From: Tiliqua scincoides | Lineage: Eukaryota; Chordata; Lepidosauria; Squamata; Scincidae | Reading direction: 5' to 3' | Assembly: GCF_035046505.1 (NCBI RefSeq) | Contig: NC_089826.1 | Span: 2,234,501 to 2,298,500, forward strand | DNA: 64,000 nt | Shown here: in pieces, positions 1 to 12,100 of the stretch | How positions within the stretch are numbered: position 1 is the stretch's first letter | Layout of the letters: the number at the start of each line of letters is the position of its first letter | Program-made: the position numbers and the translations under genes | The notes under the pieces: model-generated | Database searches by the model: none | The model's input: only the letters and a program-made list of their open reading frames with translations | Told to the model about the DNA's origin: nothing

Positions 1-969
1 TCCCAGGGAAGGCGGGACCCCCAGCCCTGCACCCCCCATCTTTTTCCACAGGTCCCTTCCCAGGCGCAGGCAGCTGAGGTGGATGCAAGGCCTCTGAGAG
101 GAATTTTATCAGGGGGTACAAAGTTTCTTGTGGGCCTCATTCCAAATTGGGGGGGGCGAAACAGAGTGGGAGAGGGTGGTAAAGGGGTGGGCAGAACAGA
201 GGCGGGGATAAGGAAAACAGGATGGGGGGTGGGTTGTGACAACTGGAATAGCTTTCAAAGCCCAGGTCTACCAGGCTTCCCCGAATGCAGAGCCCAGGTC
301 TACCTGCTCACGTGGCGTCAACAGCTAGATGTAGTAATATGGAAAGCCAAATGTGCTCCGAGGTCTCTCTAAGTTTTGACGATCATCTAAGAATGATTTA
401 GAAAATTAGCATCATCTTCTTGAGGCTCACACTAGAATGGAAAGTGTCCCGTGTGCACCAAAAGTTGCTTCTGCATCAGCTGTAGCCCCGCAGCTGGGTC
501 CCTGAGCTCCTCTACACTCCTTCATGCTCGGTGGCTCCACAAGCCCAAGAGCTACTGCAGCAGGCCAGTTCCCTCTCAGATTTGACACCGTGTTAAGGAG
601 TGTCGTGGGTGCATTCCTCGGCCTGGGGAATATGGCTTGCAACAACAACCACCAAGGTACGCCCATGTTATCACCCCAGCATCCTGTGCGGGCAGTGAGT
701 CCGGGGAAGATCAGGAAATACAAGATCCCAGGAAAGATCTTGCATGGTTATGGTTAGAGCATGAACTGGCACCAAGCAGACCTGGGTTCAAATCCCTACT
801 CAGCCAGAAGGCTCACTGGGGGACGGGGGGGGCCTGAATTAGTCCCTCCCTCTCAGCTTAGCCTAGGATGAGATGGGGGGGTAGAGCCTTCCGCACTGCC
901 CATGCTCCTGGGATGAAGGACAGAATAAGAATGCAGGAAGTAAATCAGCCACACAAAATGTGTTCAAAC
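1..969. other. Gene-free left edge with a MIR-like SINE
   Basis: No exon is recognised here. Around 748-830 there is a tRNA-derived SINE resembling MIR/CORE-SINEs: an A-box-like stretch (tggttagagca) is followed about 30 bases later by a B box (ggttcaaatcc). Two copies of agcccaggtctacc lie at about 260 and 291, and the same motif recurs in the palindromic block near 44.3 kb. The short reading frames in this stretch lack splice context. Confidence 0.5.
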
Positions 970-1190
970 TCACTCTTTAATGAGTTGTGGGTTCTCAGAG
1001 CATGGCTCCTCTTCCTCAAAGATGAAGGCCAAGGGCAGAAGGAGGAAGAAGTAGAAGAGGAAGATGGACGTGTAGGAGAGGAAGTACAGAAGCCCCACAC
1101 AGACCGTGGCATCCAGGAGCTGTTCGAAGTGGTCGAATGCGTCCATGGCAAGAGCTGCAATGATGGCGCCAAGTGCCGCTGTCCCTGGAA
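970..1190 (-). CDS. Possible last exon of an unidentified membrane protein
   Basis: I do not recognise this gene. Read on the minus strand, a pyrimidine-rich tract ending in ctccag precedes position 1190, and an open frame runs from there to a TGA at 970-972. The 73 or so residues begin VPGTAALGAIIAALAMDAF, include a long hydrophobic stretch (VCVGLLYFLSYTSIFLFYFF then LLLPLAFIF), and end in an acidic tail (FEEEEPCSEN). That looks like one or two transmembrane segments with a short acidic C-terminus. The frame needs one base from a preceding exon (phase 1), which I could not find in the window. An ATTAAA hexamer at 978-983 on the minus strand lies inside the coding tail. No family assignment is offered; it could also be a chance frame. 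Confidence 0.33.
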
Positions 1191-3352
1191 CTGGAGACAG
1201 GAGGAGGCTGGAGTGAGACCAGGAGAAGCTGGAGCTGCTGCTTAGCACCAACAGGAGGGCCAGGCAGGGCCAAGCAAGAGAGGAGTCACAGTTCAGTGGT
1301 GCCACTGCAGGCAGGGCCAGGCTGAAAACCCATTGCTTCCATCAGAGGAGCTCAGGTGGTGGCAGGACTGGCAAAGGGCCCAGCAGAACCCTTGGAGAGC
1401 TACGCAGGCTCTGTGCCCTGTACCCATAAACCTCAAGGCAGCTCCCAGAATACACATCTCATCCAGTGCAACACACCTTCTGACCTTCCTACTACGTACT
1501 GCAGCCAGGCATCTGAGTGGACAGTCCTGGGTCCAGGGACTGGACACAGGAAAGGCAGGTTTTGTCTCTAGAATATGATTCTGGGATGGCATCCCACAGC
1601 CTTCTGGGTCTGGATGCACGAGACCATCAGCCCACCCCAGATGTTTTCTAAGAGTTGCACATTGTTCCCAATTCACGGAAAAGCCCGGTGCTTAAAACAA
1701 GGACTGCACCACTAATCTGTGGGCTGTCTCTGGTCTCTAGGGATGCTCCAGGCCTTGAGGAGGACAACAAGCCACCTTCTAAGCACCACCTGCCCTCCGG
1801 GATCAGTGTTCAGCATCCCAGGCAGCAGGTCCAGCTTCTGGTTCCTCTCGAAGGAGCCTTCCTCTTCTCCAGCTATCTTACCTCTTGTGTCACCCAGCTG
1901 GTTCCCTGCTCTTCATCACCTCCTCCCCTCTCTTTGGTCTTGCAGGCTTTATTCTGTGGCCAGTGCTGGGACCTTCCCATAAGGATTGCCTGCTGGGTGG
2001 CTTGAAGTGGAGGAGAGTTCTGCTGCCATGGGCCAGGCTTCACTGAGTTGTGTTGGCTGCACTTGGGAGAGAAGACCCTGAGTTAAGACTCTTATCCAAG
2101 GGTCAAGAAGCCAAGTGAACAGCGGGGCACAGCAGCCATATTTGGGGGCACAAGGTGGACTGGCTCCCTTTCAGGGGCCCCTTCCCAATCCAGACCTCTG
2201 AGTTGTGACCTCGCTGGGTGAGGGTGCTTCTGATGTCATAAACTGGAGTGTTTGCAGGGCAACTTCCCTTGTGGCTTAACAGGGAGGCTGTTTTGTCAGG
2301 GCCTTGAACCAAGAATGGCATGGGCTGATTTGAGCTACAGAGACTTTGGCCCTGTGTGTTCAGGCCTCAGAGCCTGCCCTACTCAGGCTCAGACAAGACG
2401 AGGCCTAACGTAAGTGCTAGGAGCACGGTCTTCTGCCCTGGCATGACCCACTCAGATCTTGGACCACTGCCCTCTGGGACCCTGGGCTGGGCGTGCATGT
2501 GGACTGGATTTAATGTGACCATGTCACACGTGGCCAGGTAGACCTTGGCAGATCCAGTCAGTTCTCAGAGGCGGTTTGAGGAATGTAGGCCAGAGGTGCA
2601 ATGTCAATGTCTGAGTGCATTCAGTGTCTACAAACAGGCTGTGGGAGGCCTGTATTGCCTCCCCCACCTCCCTGTGACGGCACAGTGGGTGCTTCCATGG
2701 TTACCATGCTTCTCTTCCTCAGAAGGGAAATGCACAATGCATTATCTTGAAAGCACTTTTCCCTGACACCCTTTTTTCAGCTGGTGCATGCAGCCCACTG
2801 CACTGTCTGTGTGCACTTTTTGATGTGCCACTTTCTCCCTGAGCTCCAGGATTCTCTTCTTCATGTCTGCATGAATTGTGCACCACAATGATGGGCTGCT
2901 CCTTCTGTCAGTCATAAAGTTGCCTGCATGCCTGCCTGTCTTCTGGGGGCGGTTTTTTCAGTGTTAAAAATGGTGAAAAGTTGTTTTAAGAAACTCAGAA
3001 ACACTATTAAATGTCTGATGCTTTGGAGAAAACAAAGCAGGCTGCAGGGGAGGGCAAACAGGAAGAGGTCTTCGGCATACGTTTTGGAGGTGGTGGGAAC
3101 AGAGCTCACCTTGAAGTAGTACCACCAAGACCCCCCCTCCTTGTTGCAGGCCTGTCCACCTGCAGTCAGAAAATGGTGGCACACCAAGGCACTGAACCCC
3201 AAGGTGTTGGCATTTCTGAAGCCAGATGCTGGCAGCTCGGCCCTAGTAAAGCCCTAGGAAGTTCCAGCTGTTGGACTTTCCTCACCTGCACATTCAATGT
3301 TTTCACCACTTGATGGCACCCTTGTCTTGATGATTGCTGCAGGACCCCATTG
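1191..3352. other. Gene-free interval, no clear features
   Basis: No exon, tRNA or strong repeat signature was recognised. The sequence is moderately GC-rich and single-copy-looking, with short uninformative reading frames on both strands. If the exon at 970-1190 is real, its upstream exons could lie here, but I could not pick one out. Confidence 0.4.
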
Positions 3353-3962
3353 CATAAGAACATAAGAACAGCCCCACTGGATCAGGCCATAGGCCCATCT
3401 AGTCCAGCTTCCTGTATCTCACAGCAGCCCACCAAATGCCCCAGGGAGCACACCAGGTAACAAGAGACCTCATACTGGTGCCCTCCCTTGCATCTTGCAT
3501 AGCCCATTTCTAAAATCAGGAGGTTGCACATACACATCATGGCTTGTAACCCGTAATGGATTTTTCCTCTAGAAACTTGTCCAATCCCCTTTTAAAGGTA
3601 TTCAGGCCAGATGCCGTCACCAAATCCTGTGGCAAGGAGTTCCACAGACCGACCACACGCTGAGTAAAGAAATATTTTCTTTTGTCTGTTCTAACTCTCC
3701 CAACACTCAATTTGAGTGGATGTCCCTTGGTTCTGGTGTTATGTGAGAATGTATAGAGCATCTCCCTAGCCACTTTATCCTTCCCCTGCATAATTTTGTA
3801 TGTCTCAATCATGTCCCCCCTCAGGCGCCTCTTTTCTAGGCTGAATAGGCCCAAATGCTGTAGCCTTTCCTCATAAGGAAGGTGCCCCAGCCCCGTAATC
3901 ATCTTAGTTGCTCTCTTTTCCACCTTTTCCATTTCCACTATATCCTTTTTGAGATGCGTTGA

Positions 3963-4543
3963 TGTCGAGGCGGGCGTAGCTCCTTATCTGGTTGTCCAGC
4001 GGAATGCAGCTTCATGGACACAGCCCACAACCTAGAGAGTACACAAACACGAGGAAATCCATCACCACTTCAGTCTGTATTTACAAATTTATAATCACAG
4101 CAGCAGCATAGCAAAGCTGGTTGGCCACCTTCAGTCTTGAAAGACTCTGGTATAAGCCTACAGCACCTGGTATTCCCAGGCGGTCTCCCATCCAAGTACT
4201 AACCAGGCCTGACCCTGCTTAGCTTCCGAGATCAGACGAGATTGGGCATGTGCAGGGTAATGCCCCAGGAAGCTCATAGCAAAGAGTAGACAGCAAATTC
4301 ACAACACGCACGACCACCAACGACCCACACATGAGGGCTCTCACAGCCTCTTATAAAGCTCTGTGCACAAATCAGGATGGGTGGTGTCTCCTCCTCCTGC
4401 CACACCCTGTCTCATGATGCTAGCTCATCACCTGTTTCATCAGCTAGCTCACTTTACATCTGAGTCCTGGTGACTCAGCATACATTAGGCCCTACGTTAT
4501 TCAGGCCTGCAAATTTAACCTGGGTTATGTTCTAACCCTGACA
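3963..4543 (-). mobile_element. Solo LTR of an LTR retrotransposon or endogenous retrovirus
   Basis: A 581-bp block inside the CR1 LINE begins TGTC and ends GACA, is flanked by 5-bp near-identical direct repeats (gttga at 3958-3962, ggtga at 4544-4548), and carries a TATA-like tttataag on the minus strand. These are the marks of a solo LTR left by recombination. No internal region, capsid or polymerase part is present, so it is an inert fossil. It is younger than the CR1 copy it sits in and older than the 5S SINE inserted into it. The family is not identified. Confidence 0.7.
4117..4274 (-). mobile_element. 5S rRNA-derived SINE
   Basis: The minus strand matches the 3' two thirds of vertebrate 5S rRNA, including the internal promoter region (agctaagcagggtc, ggatgggagaccgcctggg, gtgctgtaggctt). 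It is followed by a non-5S tail ending agactgaaggtggccaacca. The first third of 5S is replaced by an unrelated head (cattaccctgcacatgcc). Ten-base target duplications catagcaaag flank it at 4107-4116 and 4275-4284. It is inserted into the solo LTR. It is not a functional 5S gene. Confidence 0.9.
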
Positions 4544-5430
4544 GGTGACCAGAACTGGACACAATACTCCAGGCGTGGCCTTACCATCAATTTGTACAAC
4601 GGCATTATAATATTAGCCATTTGTTCTCAATACCCTTCCTAATGATCCCAAGCATAGAATGGCCTTCTTCACTGCCGCCGCACATTGGGTCGACACTTTC
4701 ATCGACCTGTCCACCACCACCCCAAGATCTCTCTCCTGATCTGTCACAGACAGCTCAGAACCCATCAGCCTATATGTGAAGTTTTGATTTTTTGCCCCAA
4801 TGTGCATGATTTTACACTTACTGACATTGAAACGCATCTGCCATTTTGCTGCCCATTCTGCCAGTTTGGAGAGATCCATCTGGAGCTCCTCACAATCACT
4901 TCTGGTCTTCACCACTCGGAAAAGTTTGGTGTCGTCTGCAAACTTAGCCACCTCACTGCTCAACCCTGTCTCCAGGTCATTTATGAAGAGGTTGAAAAGC
5001 ACCGGTCCCAGGACAGATCCTTGGGGCACACGCTTTTCACCTCTCTCCATTGTGAAAATTGCCTGTTGACACCCACTCTGTTTCCTGGTCTTGAACCAGT
5101 TCTCAATCCATGAGAGGACCTGTCCTCTAATTCCCTGACTGTGGAGTTTTTTCAGTAGCCTTAGGTGAGGGACCGTGTCGAACGCCTTCTGAAAGTCCAG
5201 ATACATAATCTCCACGGGTTCTCCCACATCCACAAGCCTGTTGACCTTTTCAAAGAATTCTATAACGTTCGTGAGGCAAGACTTACCCTTACAGAAGCCA
5301 GGCTGATTCTCCCTCAGCAACGCTTCTCCGTCTATGTGTTTTGAGATTCTATCTTTGATGAGGCATTCCACTACCTTACCCGGTATAGATGTTAGGCTGA
5401 CTGGCCTATAGTTTCCCAGGTCCCCCAGAT

Positions 5431-7729
5431 GATGTTATCTGAATGTCTGAATGCTGGAACCTGGAGAAAGGCTGCATTGGCTGATCTGCACAAATGGGCT
5501 GCCTGTGCAGCCTTTTCCCCTCATCTGCTGGCTGAGAGCTTGAACTGGAGGCTCTACAGGGATGGAATATGCGATCCTGCGCATGCCAAGCCTGTGCTCT
5601 GCCACTGAAGCACAATCCCTTCTCTGACAGCCTCTTTCTGAAACCCAGAAGCCGAGCCCAATCAGGTTTATTTCTGTGCAGAATAAAGAATCTTGTGTGG
5701 TTCCAAAGCTCGCCAGAGTCATCTTCAGCAATTGCCTTTGAGCTAATGAAAAGTTTCATCGCTACTCCGAGGAGGCTTCCCCCTCTCTGCACAGCAGCTA
5801 GCAGCCTCCCAGGGGCCTCGGAGCAGGAGTCGCAGCTTGTTTGGGCGGATGGCCCAGTGGTCAGGCACCGGTTGCCAGCGTGTTTGCTCTGGAGAGGATC
5901 CTGCAGCCTCGGACGCCTCCCTGGCTCAGTTGTGGCCCTGCAGTGGCTGAGAGGCTGGACCTTCTCCAAAAGGCATTTGGAGAAGTTCTCCAATCACTGA
6001 CAACTGTCTGAGGCCAAGTAAGAAAAGTGGCAGCAGAGGTCAATGGCCAGCTTCAAGAGCATCCTCAGTTAATGGTTCCGTCCGAGAGTTAGTGGGGAAT
6101 GAAAGGGATCTGAATGAGGCTACTTCTGCAAATCCCAGAGAAGGAGATTGCTCCCCTCATAGATGATATACATTATAAACTCTCAACTATATCCTGGATC
6201 AGACCTGCTAGCCCAGCCAGAGCACTCACAAGCAGGGTACACTAGAGAAAGCCTTCCAATTTTGCTTGTCCCCAGCATCTCCTAGCTAGAGGTAAACTGT
6301 CTGTCTGCATGGAGGTTCCATGTCATTATTATGACTCAGGTAGGCCTGTTGGGAAACCTCCTCCCTGATTTTTCAAATCTGGTTTTAAACACTTGAAGGA
6401 AATGACACTTTGGGGGTTAAAGGACCCCTTCTGCACCATGGTCCTGATCCAAATCTCAAGACCACAGCTACAGAAGAGTAAGGCACTCCTCTCACTAAAC
6501 AATGACCCATTTTATGTCTTGTGTCACATAACCTATGTGGCCATCATCACACTGCTGCAGTATGTGAGGAAGGAACACAGTCGGGCCTTGCGGTATTTAG
6601 CAAGGCATCCTGTATCTTTGCCCAGAGCAAAATGTATGCGTGGCATCCTGGAAAACATTTAACTGATGGTTTATGATTCACAAGTCAAATGACTGGATAC
6701 CAGTCATTATAAAAGACCCTGAGTCAGCTTGTTTGTTGCAAGCGGAGATTTGTTTGGATAACTTGTCCCTTAATGGGCAAGAACCCTATCTTGCTGCATT
6801 TGAGTGTAGAGGAGCCCTGACCTTGCCATCCATCAGTGTTGCTGGGCAGCTCAGAGTTCTAGTATTATGAGAACGGGATAAATATTTCTCTCTATGAGGG
6901 GGGTGGGAGGGACAGATGGTACCAAATTGGCTAATTTGCTTATCATCCTAGATTAGGGTCAACACTTTTTTTCTGTTAAAGCGCTTGTGCCATTAAGGGC
7001 TACAGGACAGGCAGAAATCCAACAGGACTTTTCCTAGCATGGAGATGGAGTGGTTTTTTTTTGGGGGGGGGGGAGCTGCAGCTATTGATTTTCTTACTGT
7101 TACGTAGCTATTAAGGGCAAAGAAGCCATACTGGGGGGAAGCAAGTGAGGAAGGGGAAACAAAACTATGATGAGAGGAACACTCACTTAGAGATTTAACA
7201 GGACGGGGTTGGTTTTGCTGCAGACTGTAATCTGCTTACATCAGGGTTGGGGGACAACCATTTCCAGTGCAAGAATGTGACCTTTGCTGCTTGAGACGAA
7301 GTAATCCTTGTGGGAAACAGCATCTGGTTCCTATTACCCAGAGTAACCAGCATCACTAAAACTGAAGTACCAACGATTGGGACAAATCAGTCATCATCAA
7401 GTCCTCTGGAGCAGTGCCCAGTACCCACAATTCCATGGGTTTCTCCCCCCAAGTGCCCATTTCTTTGTTATTCCTTTCACCAGACTGTCCCTTACAGCAG
7501 AGTTCAGTGAATCACTAGTGTCACTTACTGAGTAATAGCCACAAAATGCACCTTAATGAGTTAAGGAGTCCTTTAACTGCAGCGCAGTTTCAGCAAAGAC
7601 ACAGTGACTGTACGCATTCATATATTTTCGATAATTGTGCTTTTTGAATTTGTTGTTTAGCTTCATTAGATCATCTTGAGGAAAATGGCAAGATACATAT
7701 TTAAAAAAAATCAATAAAATATGTTCAGC
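5431..7729. other. Gene-free interval with SINE fragments
   Basis: Around 5540-5625 the minus strand resembles the 5' part of a tRNA-derived SINE (gcatgccaagcctgtgctctgccactgaa is the reverse complement of an A/B-box region); the same type recurs near 55.25 kb. A G-run lies at about 7063-7072. From roughly 7600 to 7729 is a SINE-like 3' tail ending aaaatcaataaaatatg. No exon was recognised. Confidence 0.45.
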
Positions 7730-7814
7730 ATAAGAACATAAGAACAGCCCCACTGGATCAGGCCATAGGCCCATCTAGTCCAGCTTCCTGTATCTCACAG
7801 CGGCCCACCAAATT
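7730..7814 (-). repeat. CR1 LINE 3' end fragment
   Basis: An 85-bp fragment of the CR1 3' UTR in minus orientation starts with the terminal octamer repeat (cataagaacataagaacag) and breaks off after gcccaccaaat. It directly follows the SINE tail and lacks any coding part. Confidence 0.9.
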
Positions 7815-8735
7815 CAGCGGCCCAGCAATTCTAGCTTTGACAGTGTTTTCTGTCCATTGACCTGGGACAAGTAGTATTCTATAGTTTTTTTTTATCCTTC
7901 TTTAATACTTCAAAAAAAAAAAAAAAAGTATGACACAGCCTCCCCTCCAATCACCCGGTAAGAAGTCTGATTTTGATGCTCAGTTCCATATCTTAGTAAA
8001 ACTTCAGCTATTTTGCTCCTCTTGTCCCTTGACAGGACTGCCTCCTCTCCCAGCTCCAGATGTTTTTGAGTCTGCCCACCTGCCATCTGGATCGGAAGAA
8101 GAGCGCACTGAGCCACAGCCAACATCAGCATGTGAAATTATCAAATCCACTGCCTTTTGGTCTAGATAGGATATTAGAAGTGGAGCTGAGCGGGGCAGTT
8201 CCAGGTCTTTTAGCTTAGACATTACCAAGGCGGTTGAGGTCTCTCAGTAAATGACAGGCCATGTATAGCTTTTAAGTGACAGAGTACAGAGGGGTTCCAG
8301 CCGCTTTACCATTTGGGCTGAACCCTTAGCTACTGCATTTAATGGGGGGGGGAGCATGATTTAGCTCAAACTGGGGGTAGCTAAGGTTCAGGTGTGCATT
8401 TCCTTAAGGATCCTCCCTACCTTTTCTGCCAAAGTCTGAGCCTCAGAATTATTGTTTGCAGCAAAAAAAAACCTGCACAGAAAGCCCAGAAGATTCTGGG
8501 AAGAGCAAGCTGTGCTAAACAGTCCTGGGCTTTGATTTTCACATGCAAATTTGTCTCTTTGGGGGGGGGGGAGGAATTATACAAATGGCGTGTGATGTTG
8601 TTGCTTTGGATTTTAAGGCAGAGGAGCTGTACAGTCCTGCAGCGCGCCTCCAAGGATCAAGCCAGGGAAGGGTCTCTGGCCTCAGCAAGATCTTGGTGTC
8701 CACAAGCTACCACTTAACAAAAGCCAAGAGATCCT
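7815..8735. other. Gene-free interval, no clear features
   Basis: A poly-A run lies at about 7912-7927 and poly-G runs at about 8343-8352 and 8562-8571. No exon or recognisable repeat body was seen. Confidence 0.4.
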
Positions 8736-9165
8736 GTGTGTTGGTGAGGCCAGAGTGCTGACTGACTTAGGACCTGGATTCAAATTTTCCCACAGCCATG
8801 AAGCTCACCAGCTTACTTGGACCCAGTGGCATAGCTAGAGGGGGTGCAAAGTGCTACGTTTTGCAGAGAGCCTCACTGCAGCGTGTAGGTGGCCCCTCCC
8901 CTTCCCCTTCAGAGCCATTCCGGGCAGGGGAGCAAAATGGAGGCATTCGCCTTGACTACCCATACACTCCATCCTGCATTCACCTTCGTTTTGCTCTCCC
9001 TGCCCAGAACGGCTCTAAAGGGGAAGGCCTCTTGCATGCTGCAGTGAGACTCCCTGCAAAACTTGGTGCTTTGCACCCCCTCTAGCTATGCCACTGCTTG
9101 GGCCCAGCTACTTTCTCTCCGCTGACTTTCCTCACAAGGCTGTTGTGAGGATAAACCATGTATTT
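8736..9165 (+). mobile_element. CORE/MIR-like SINE split by a hAT miniature element
   Basis: The left half (8736-8823) resembles the tRNA-related and core part (gacctggattcaaattttcc, then catgaagctcacc). The right half (9105-9165) has the typical ending cctcacaaggctgttgtgaggataaa. Between them sits the palindromic element at 8824-9096 with its target duplication. The SINE therefore predates that element. Confidence 0.7.
8824..9096. mobile_element. hAT-like miniature inverted-repeat element, family A, copy 1
   Basis: This 273-bp palindromic element has terminal inverted repeats cagtggcatagctagagggg and its complement ending ctctagctatgccactg. The inner parts also pair (gcaaagtgct with agcactttgc-like sequence). 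Flanks are cttggacc (8816-8823) and cttgggcc (9097-9104), an 8-bp duplication matching 7 of 8 positions. TIRs starting CA and 8-bp duplications fit the hAT superfamily. It encodes nothing. Confidence 0.85.
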
Positions 9166-12100
9166 GTCTTTCAGAGGCCTCTAAGGCACCCCCTCAAAGT
9201 AATTGTATGGGTATACAGTGCATTGGGGTTGTTCAAAACGTGGAGGGTGTTATGGGGGGTATTAAAAATCCTTGTGCCCCTGGGTGCAAGATGCCTTAGC
9301 TACCTCTGGTTGACTTCACTGCAGCAGACCAGCTCTGCTATCTCTCTGGAGCTGCCCCCAGGGCTCCGCAAGAGGCTTTCCCCTCAGCTAGACAGGCCTT
9401 GCACAGCTTTCATTGCATCTGTACCAGTTTGTTCTGTGTTTGTTTTAAGCCCATGCTCCAGTACGCTTCCAGCCCGTGCCTTAAACTTGCTTCTGATTCC
9501 AGCCAGCAGAGGGCAACCGAAAGGCAAGCATTGTATGTGGTGTGCTGTGGGAGCCTTCCTTGCACATCAGCCTTGAACATGAAAAACCTCTTTAAAGCAA
9601 ACCGCTTACAACAAAAATCAGGCCACTGGCAGCTCTTGGGGTGTCTGGAAAAACAAATCCTTGCGGCTCTGCCTTGGCTGCAGGAACAGTTCTGGGCCGT
9701 TGGATTGCCTTTCTCTGATTCAGGGTTTTCTGTGAGCTGTGGTTTTTCGTATTTGAAAACCAGCCAAGCCAGTTCTCAAAGTCTAATATCACCTCCATTC
9801 CCAACTTGCTAGAAAAGAAATCGAGGGTGAATTCGGGAGGTTTTAAGATGCAGGAAGCCGGAGCAAGGAGGGAAGCCTTCCAAAATAGCCAGAGTTGTAT
9901 AAGGGGAGAGAAAAGGCTATTGTTTTGCATTGCAAAGGAGGGCAAGAAAACAGGAAAGCTCCACAGCAAATGAATTCCAGATGCCCTCTTTTTTTTATCT
10001 GCTCACATCCGCTTGGAGAAGAGCGGGAGTAACCCTCTCCTCTCCATAGAGCAGGCCGGACGACAGCTTCATCCACTCACAATGACATCCCAGTTCTTTG
10101 TGTTCTGCAGTATGCGTACCATCCAGCTGGCCAATAGATTCTCCAAAAATCTAGCCCTCTGTGTCAGCCATTCTGGACAGTCCAACAGGACATCTAAACT
10201 GAGCCACTTTCTCTGGCTTTGAAGTAGTGCACTCCCAGAAGACCAGAGTGGACTATAGTTCTCCCCCCCCCCAAAAAAAAAATCCCATAAAATTATAGTA
10301 TACTGAGCCACAAAACTCACTAACAAATGCAGGCTGTTTATCTGATAAAACGCATTAGTCATGTTCTCTCCAGAGCAATGTGCAAGCCAGAGGTCATGAC
10401 ATGAAACATTATCATTGGGTGAAACAACCATGAAAAAAGAAAGCTGTCCTACTAAATGCCATGGCTGTAGCCACAGTTATTGCAAGTCTAGGACCAGCAT
10501 TCTGAGCTGAATGTAAGTGCTCGTATTAGACCATCTGCAGATGAGAAATGCCTTCCTTGGTAAGAGCATCTTGAGGCCTAAATGGAGTCAGAGAAGTTAG
10601 CAGTTGGTTCTCTTTTTGGCATGTGTAGATCTCACCACTGAGAAGGCCACGTGCCGGAGCAGCAGATCTCCCCTGGGCAACAAGTGATTGAGGAGCAGGA
10701 TCTCTCCTGCCATTCAAAGCAAGTGGATGCTATATTTTGCAAGAACTTGATAGTGTTTTTCTCTCTCTCTGTGCCTGCACCTGGTCCTCACAGCTTGCCC
10801 CACTATCCAGTAGGCTGCGTTCAGATTTAGCAGAGTGCCTCTTAACTGCAAAGCAGTGGGGTCTTCAAAGGGGCTTGGACTTGATCACCCACAACTCAGG
10901 TTCTGTACGTCTTGGAGCGCAACTGAGATGTCTTGCAAAATGCTTTGCTCTGATCAGACAAGCTCAGTTCTTGCCTTCAGTGGACATATTAACGGCATTT
11001 AGGAAACCCCAGTAAAGGTCAGGCTGACACATGGAATGCAGGGTGGCCCCAGCCATGACTAAATGGGTTGAACACAAGAAAAGAACTTCCCCCCACCCTG
11101 GAACTAACCCCAAAGCCCCAAAGATTAGCCACCTGGAAGACTGGATTGTATCCTTTTCTATACGTTTCAGAAAAGTTGTATTAGTGTTTTTCGCATGTTG
11201 CAAATATAAATGTCAACCCTGAAGTGTTGACATTATATATTCCAATAATCTCCAAGTGTCCATTCAAACATGGGTTAACAAACTGGAGTTAACCCCTTGG
11301 CTTCAGGGGGTCCGTGAACCAGGAGCAAAAACTTCTGTGAGTTGATGTGCATTTTTCTTTGGAAGGGGTTCATGGTTTTCATCTGATTCTCAAAGGGGCC
11401 AATGACCCCAAAAAGGTTAAAAGCCATTGCATTCAAATAATGCATTTAACTTCTCATGGGAGTGAGCTGGCTCCAGTCACCTGCTGAACCAATATCCTGA
11501 CCCACCAAGCAAAATGACCTAGTGAGTGTAATGAAAATGTACATCATAAAATGTGAGGTGTCTACACGGTTTAAATTGATGGCTGATTTGGCTAAATTTT
11601 GCAGGACTGAGAATTTTCTCATGCTTTGGCCAGGTTCCAAAAAAACTTGTGAACACATGCAAAACATCTCTGTGTGCATAGGAAGGGGGGCTGGCTCCCC
11701 TCTCCCCGTGGAAGCCCCTCATGTTTCACAGAGGGCCCCTGACTTTGAGAGGAGGCTCGGGGGAGCTCCAGGAGCACTGGGGACATTGCTGCTAGGAGAG
11801 AGAAGCTCAGTTCCCCTGGCTCCCAGAAGAAACTGAACGCAGTGCTTGGACAACCATCCAAAATGTAAAATGATGGAGGCGTTTCATTTGGGAACTGGTG
11901 TAGCACACCGTGGTGAAGTGCCCCCTTTGCCAATGAGGAGGTCCCTGGCATGCATCTAGGGCCCTCAGCAAGCCCCAGTCACTCAGCCTTCCCCCCCCCC
12001 CAACCAATAAGAGGATAATAATTCTCTCCTGCACTAGAGGGTCATTGCAAGACAATGCCTGAATGCTCCAAAAGGCCACAGAAGCATGACAGTTACTGTC

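Larger units (their letters stand above)
3353..5430 (-). mobile_element. CR1-type LINE, 5'-truncated, interrupted by an LTR insertion
   Basis: On the minus strand this is the 3' two kilobases of a CR1-like non-LTR retrotransposon. At 4613-5430 the reverse transcriptase is readable: NYRPVSLTSIPGKVVECLI, the palm motif QKAFDTVPH, PQGSVLGPVLFNLFINDL and the catalytic FADDTK. At 3537-3955 is the ORF2 C-terminal region (RATKMI, YEERLQHLGLFSLEKRRLRGDMIETYK, FFTQRVVGLWNSLP, in pieces). The 3' UTR follows and ends in the repeated cataagaa octamer at 3353. The two coding parts are separated by a 581-bp foreign insertion at 3963-4543. The 5' end is truncated inside the RT domain, as is usual for CR1. 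Confidence 0.92.

Noticed and set aside
4117-4274. Functional 5S rRNA gene
   Set aside because: The first third of 5S is missing, a non-5S tail is attached and 10-bp target duplications flank it, so it is a SINE. The same holds for 18908-19040.
3963-4543. Part of a longer endogenous retrovirus
   Set aside because: Host CR1 sequence resumes directly on both sides at matching points, so only a solo LTR is present.
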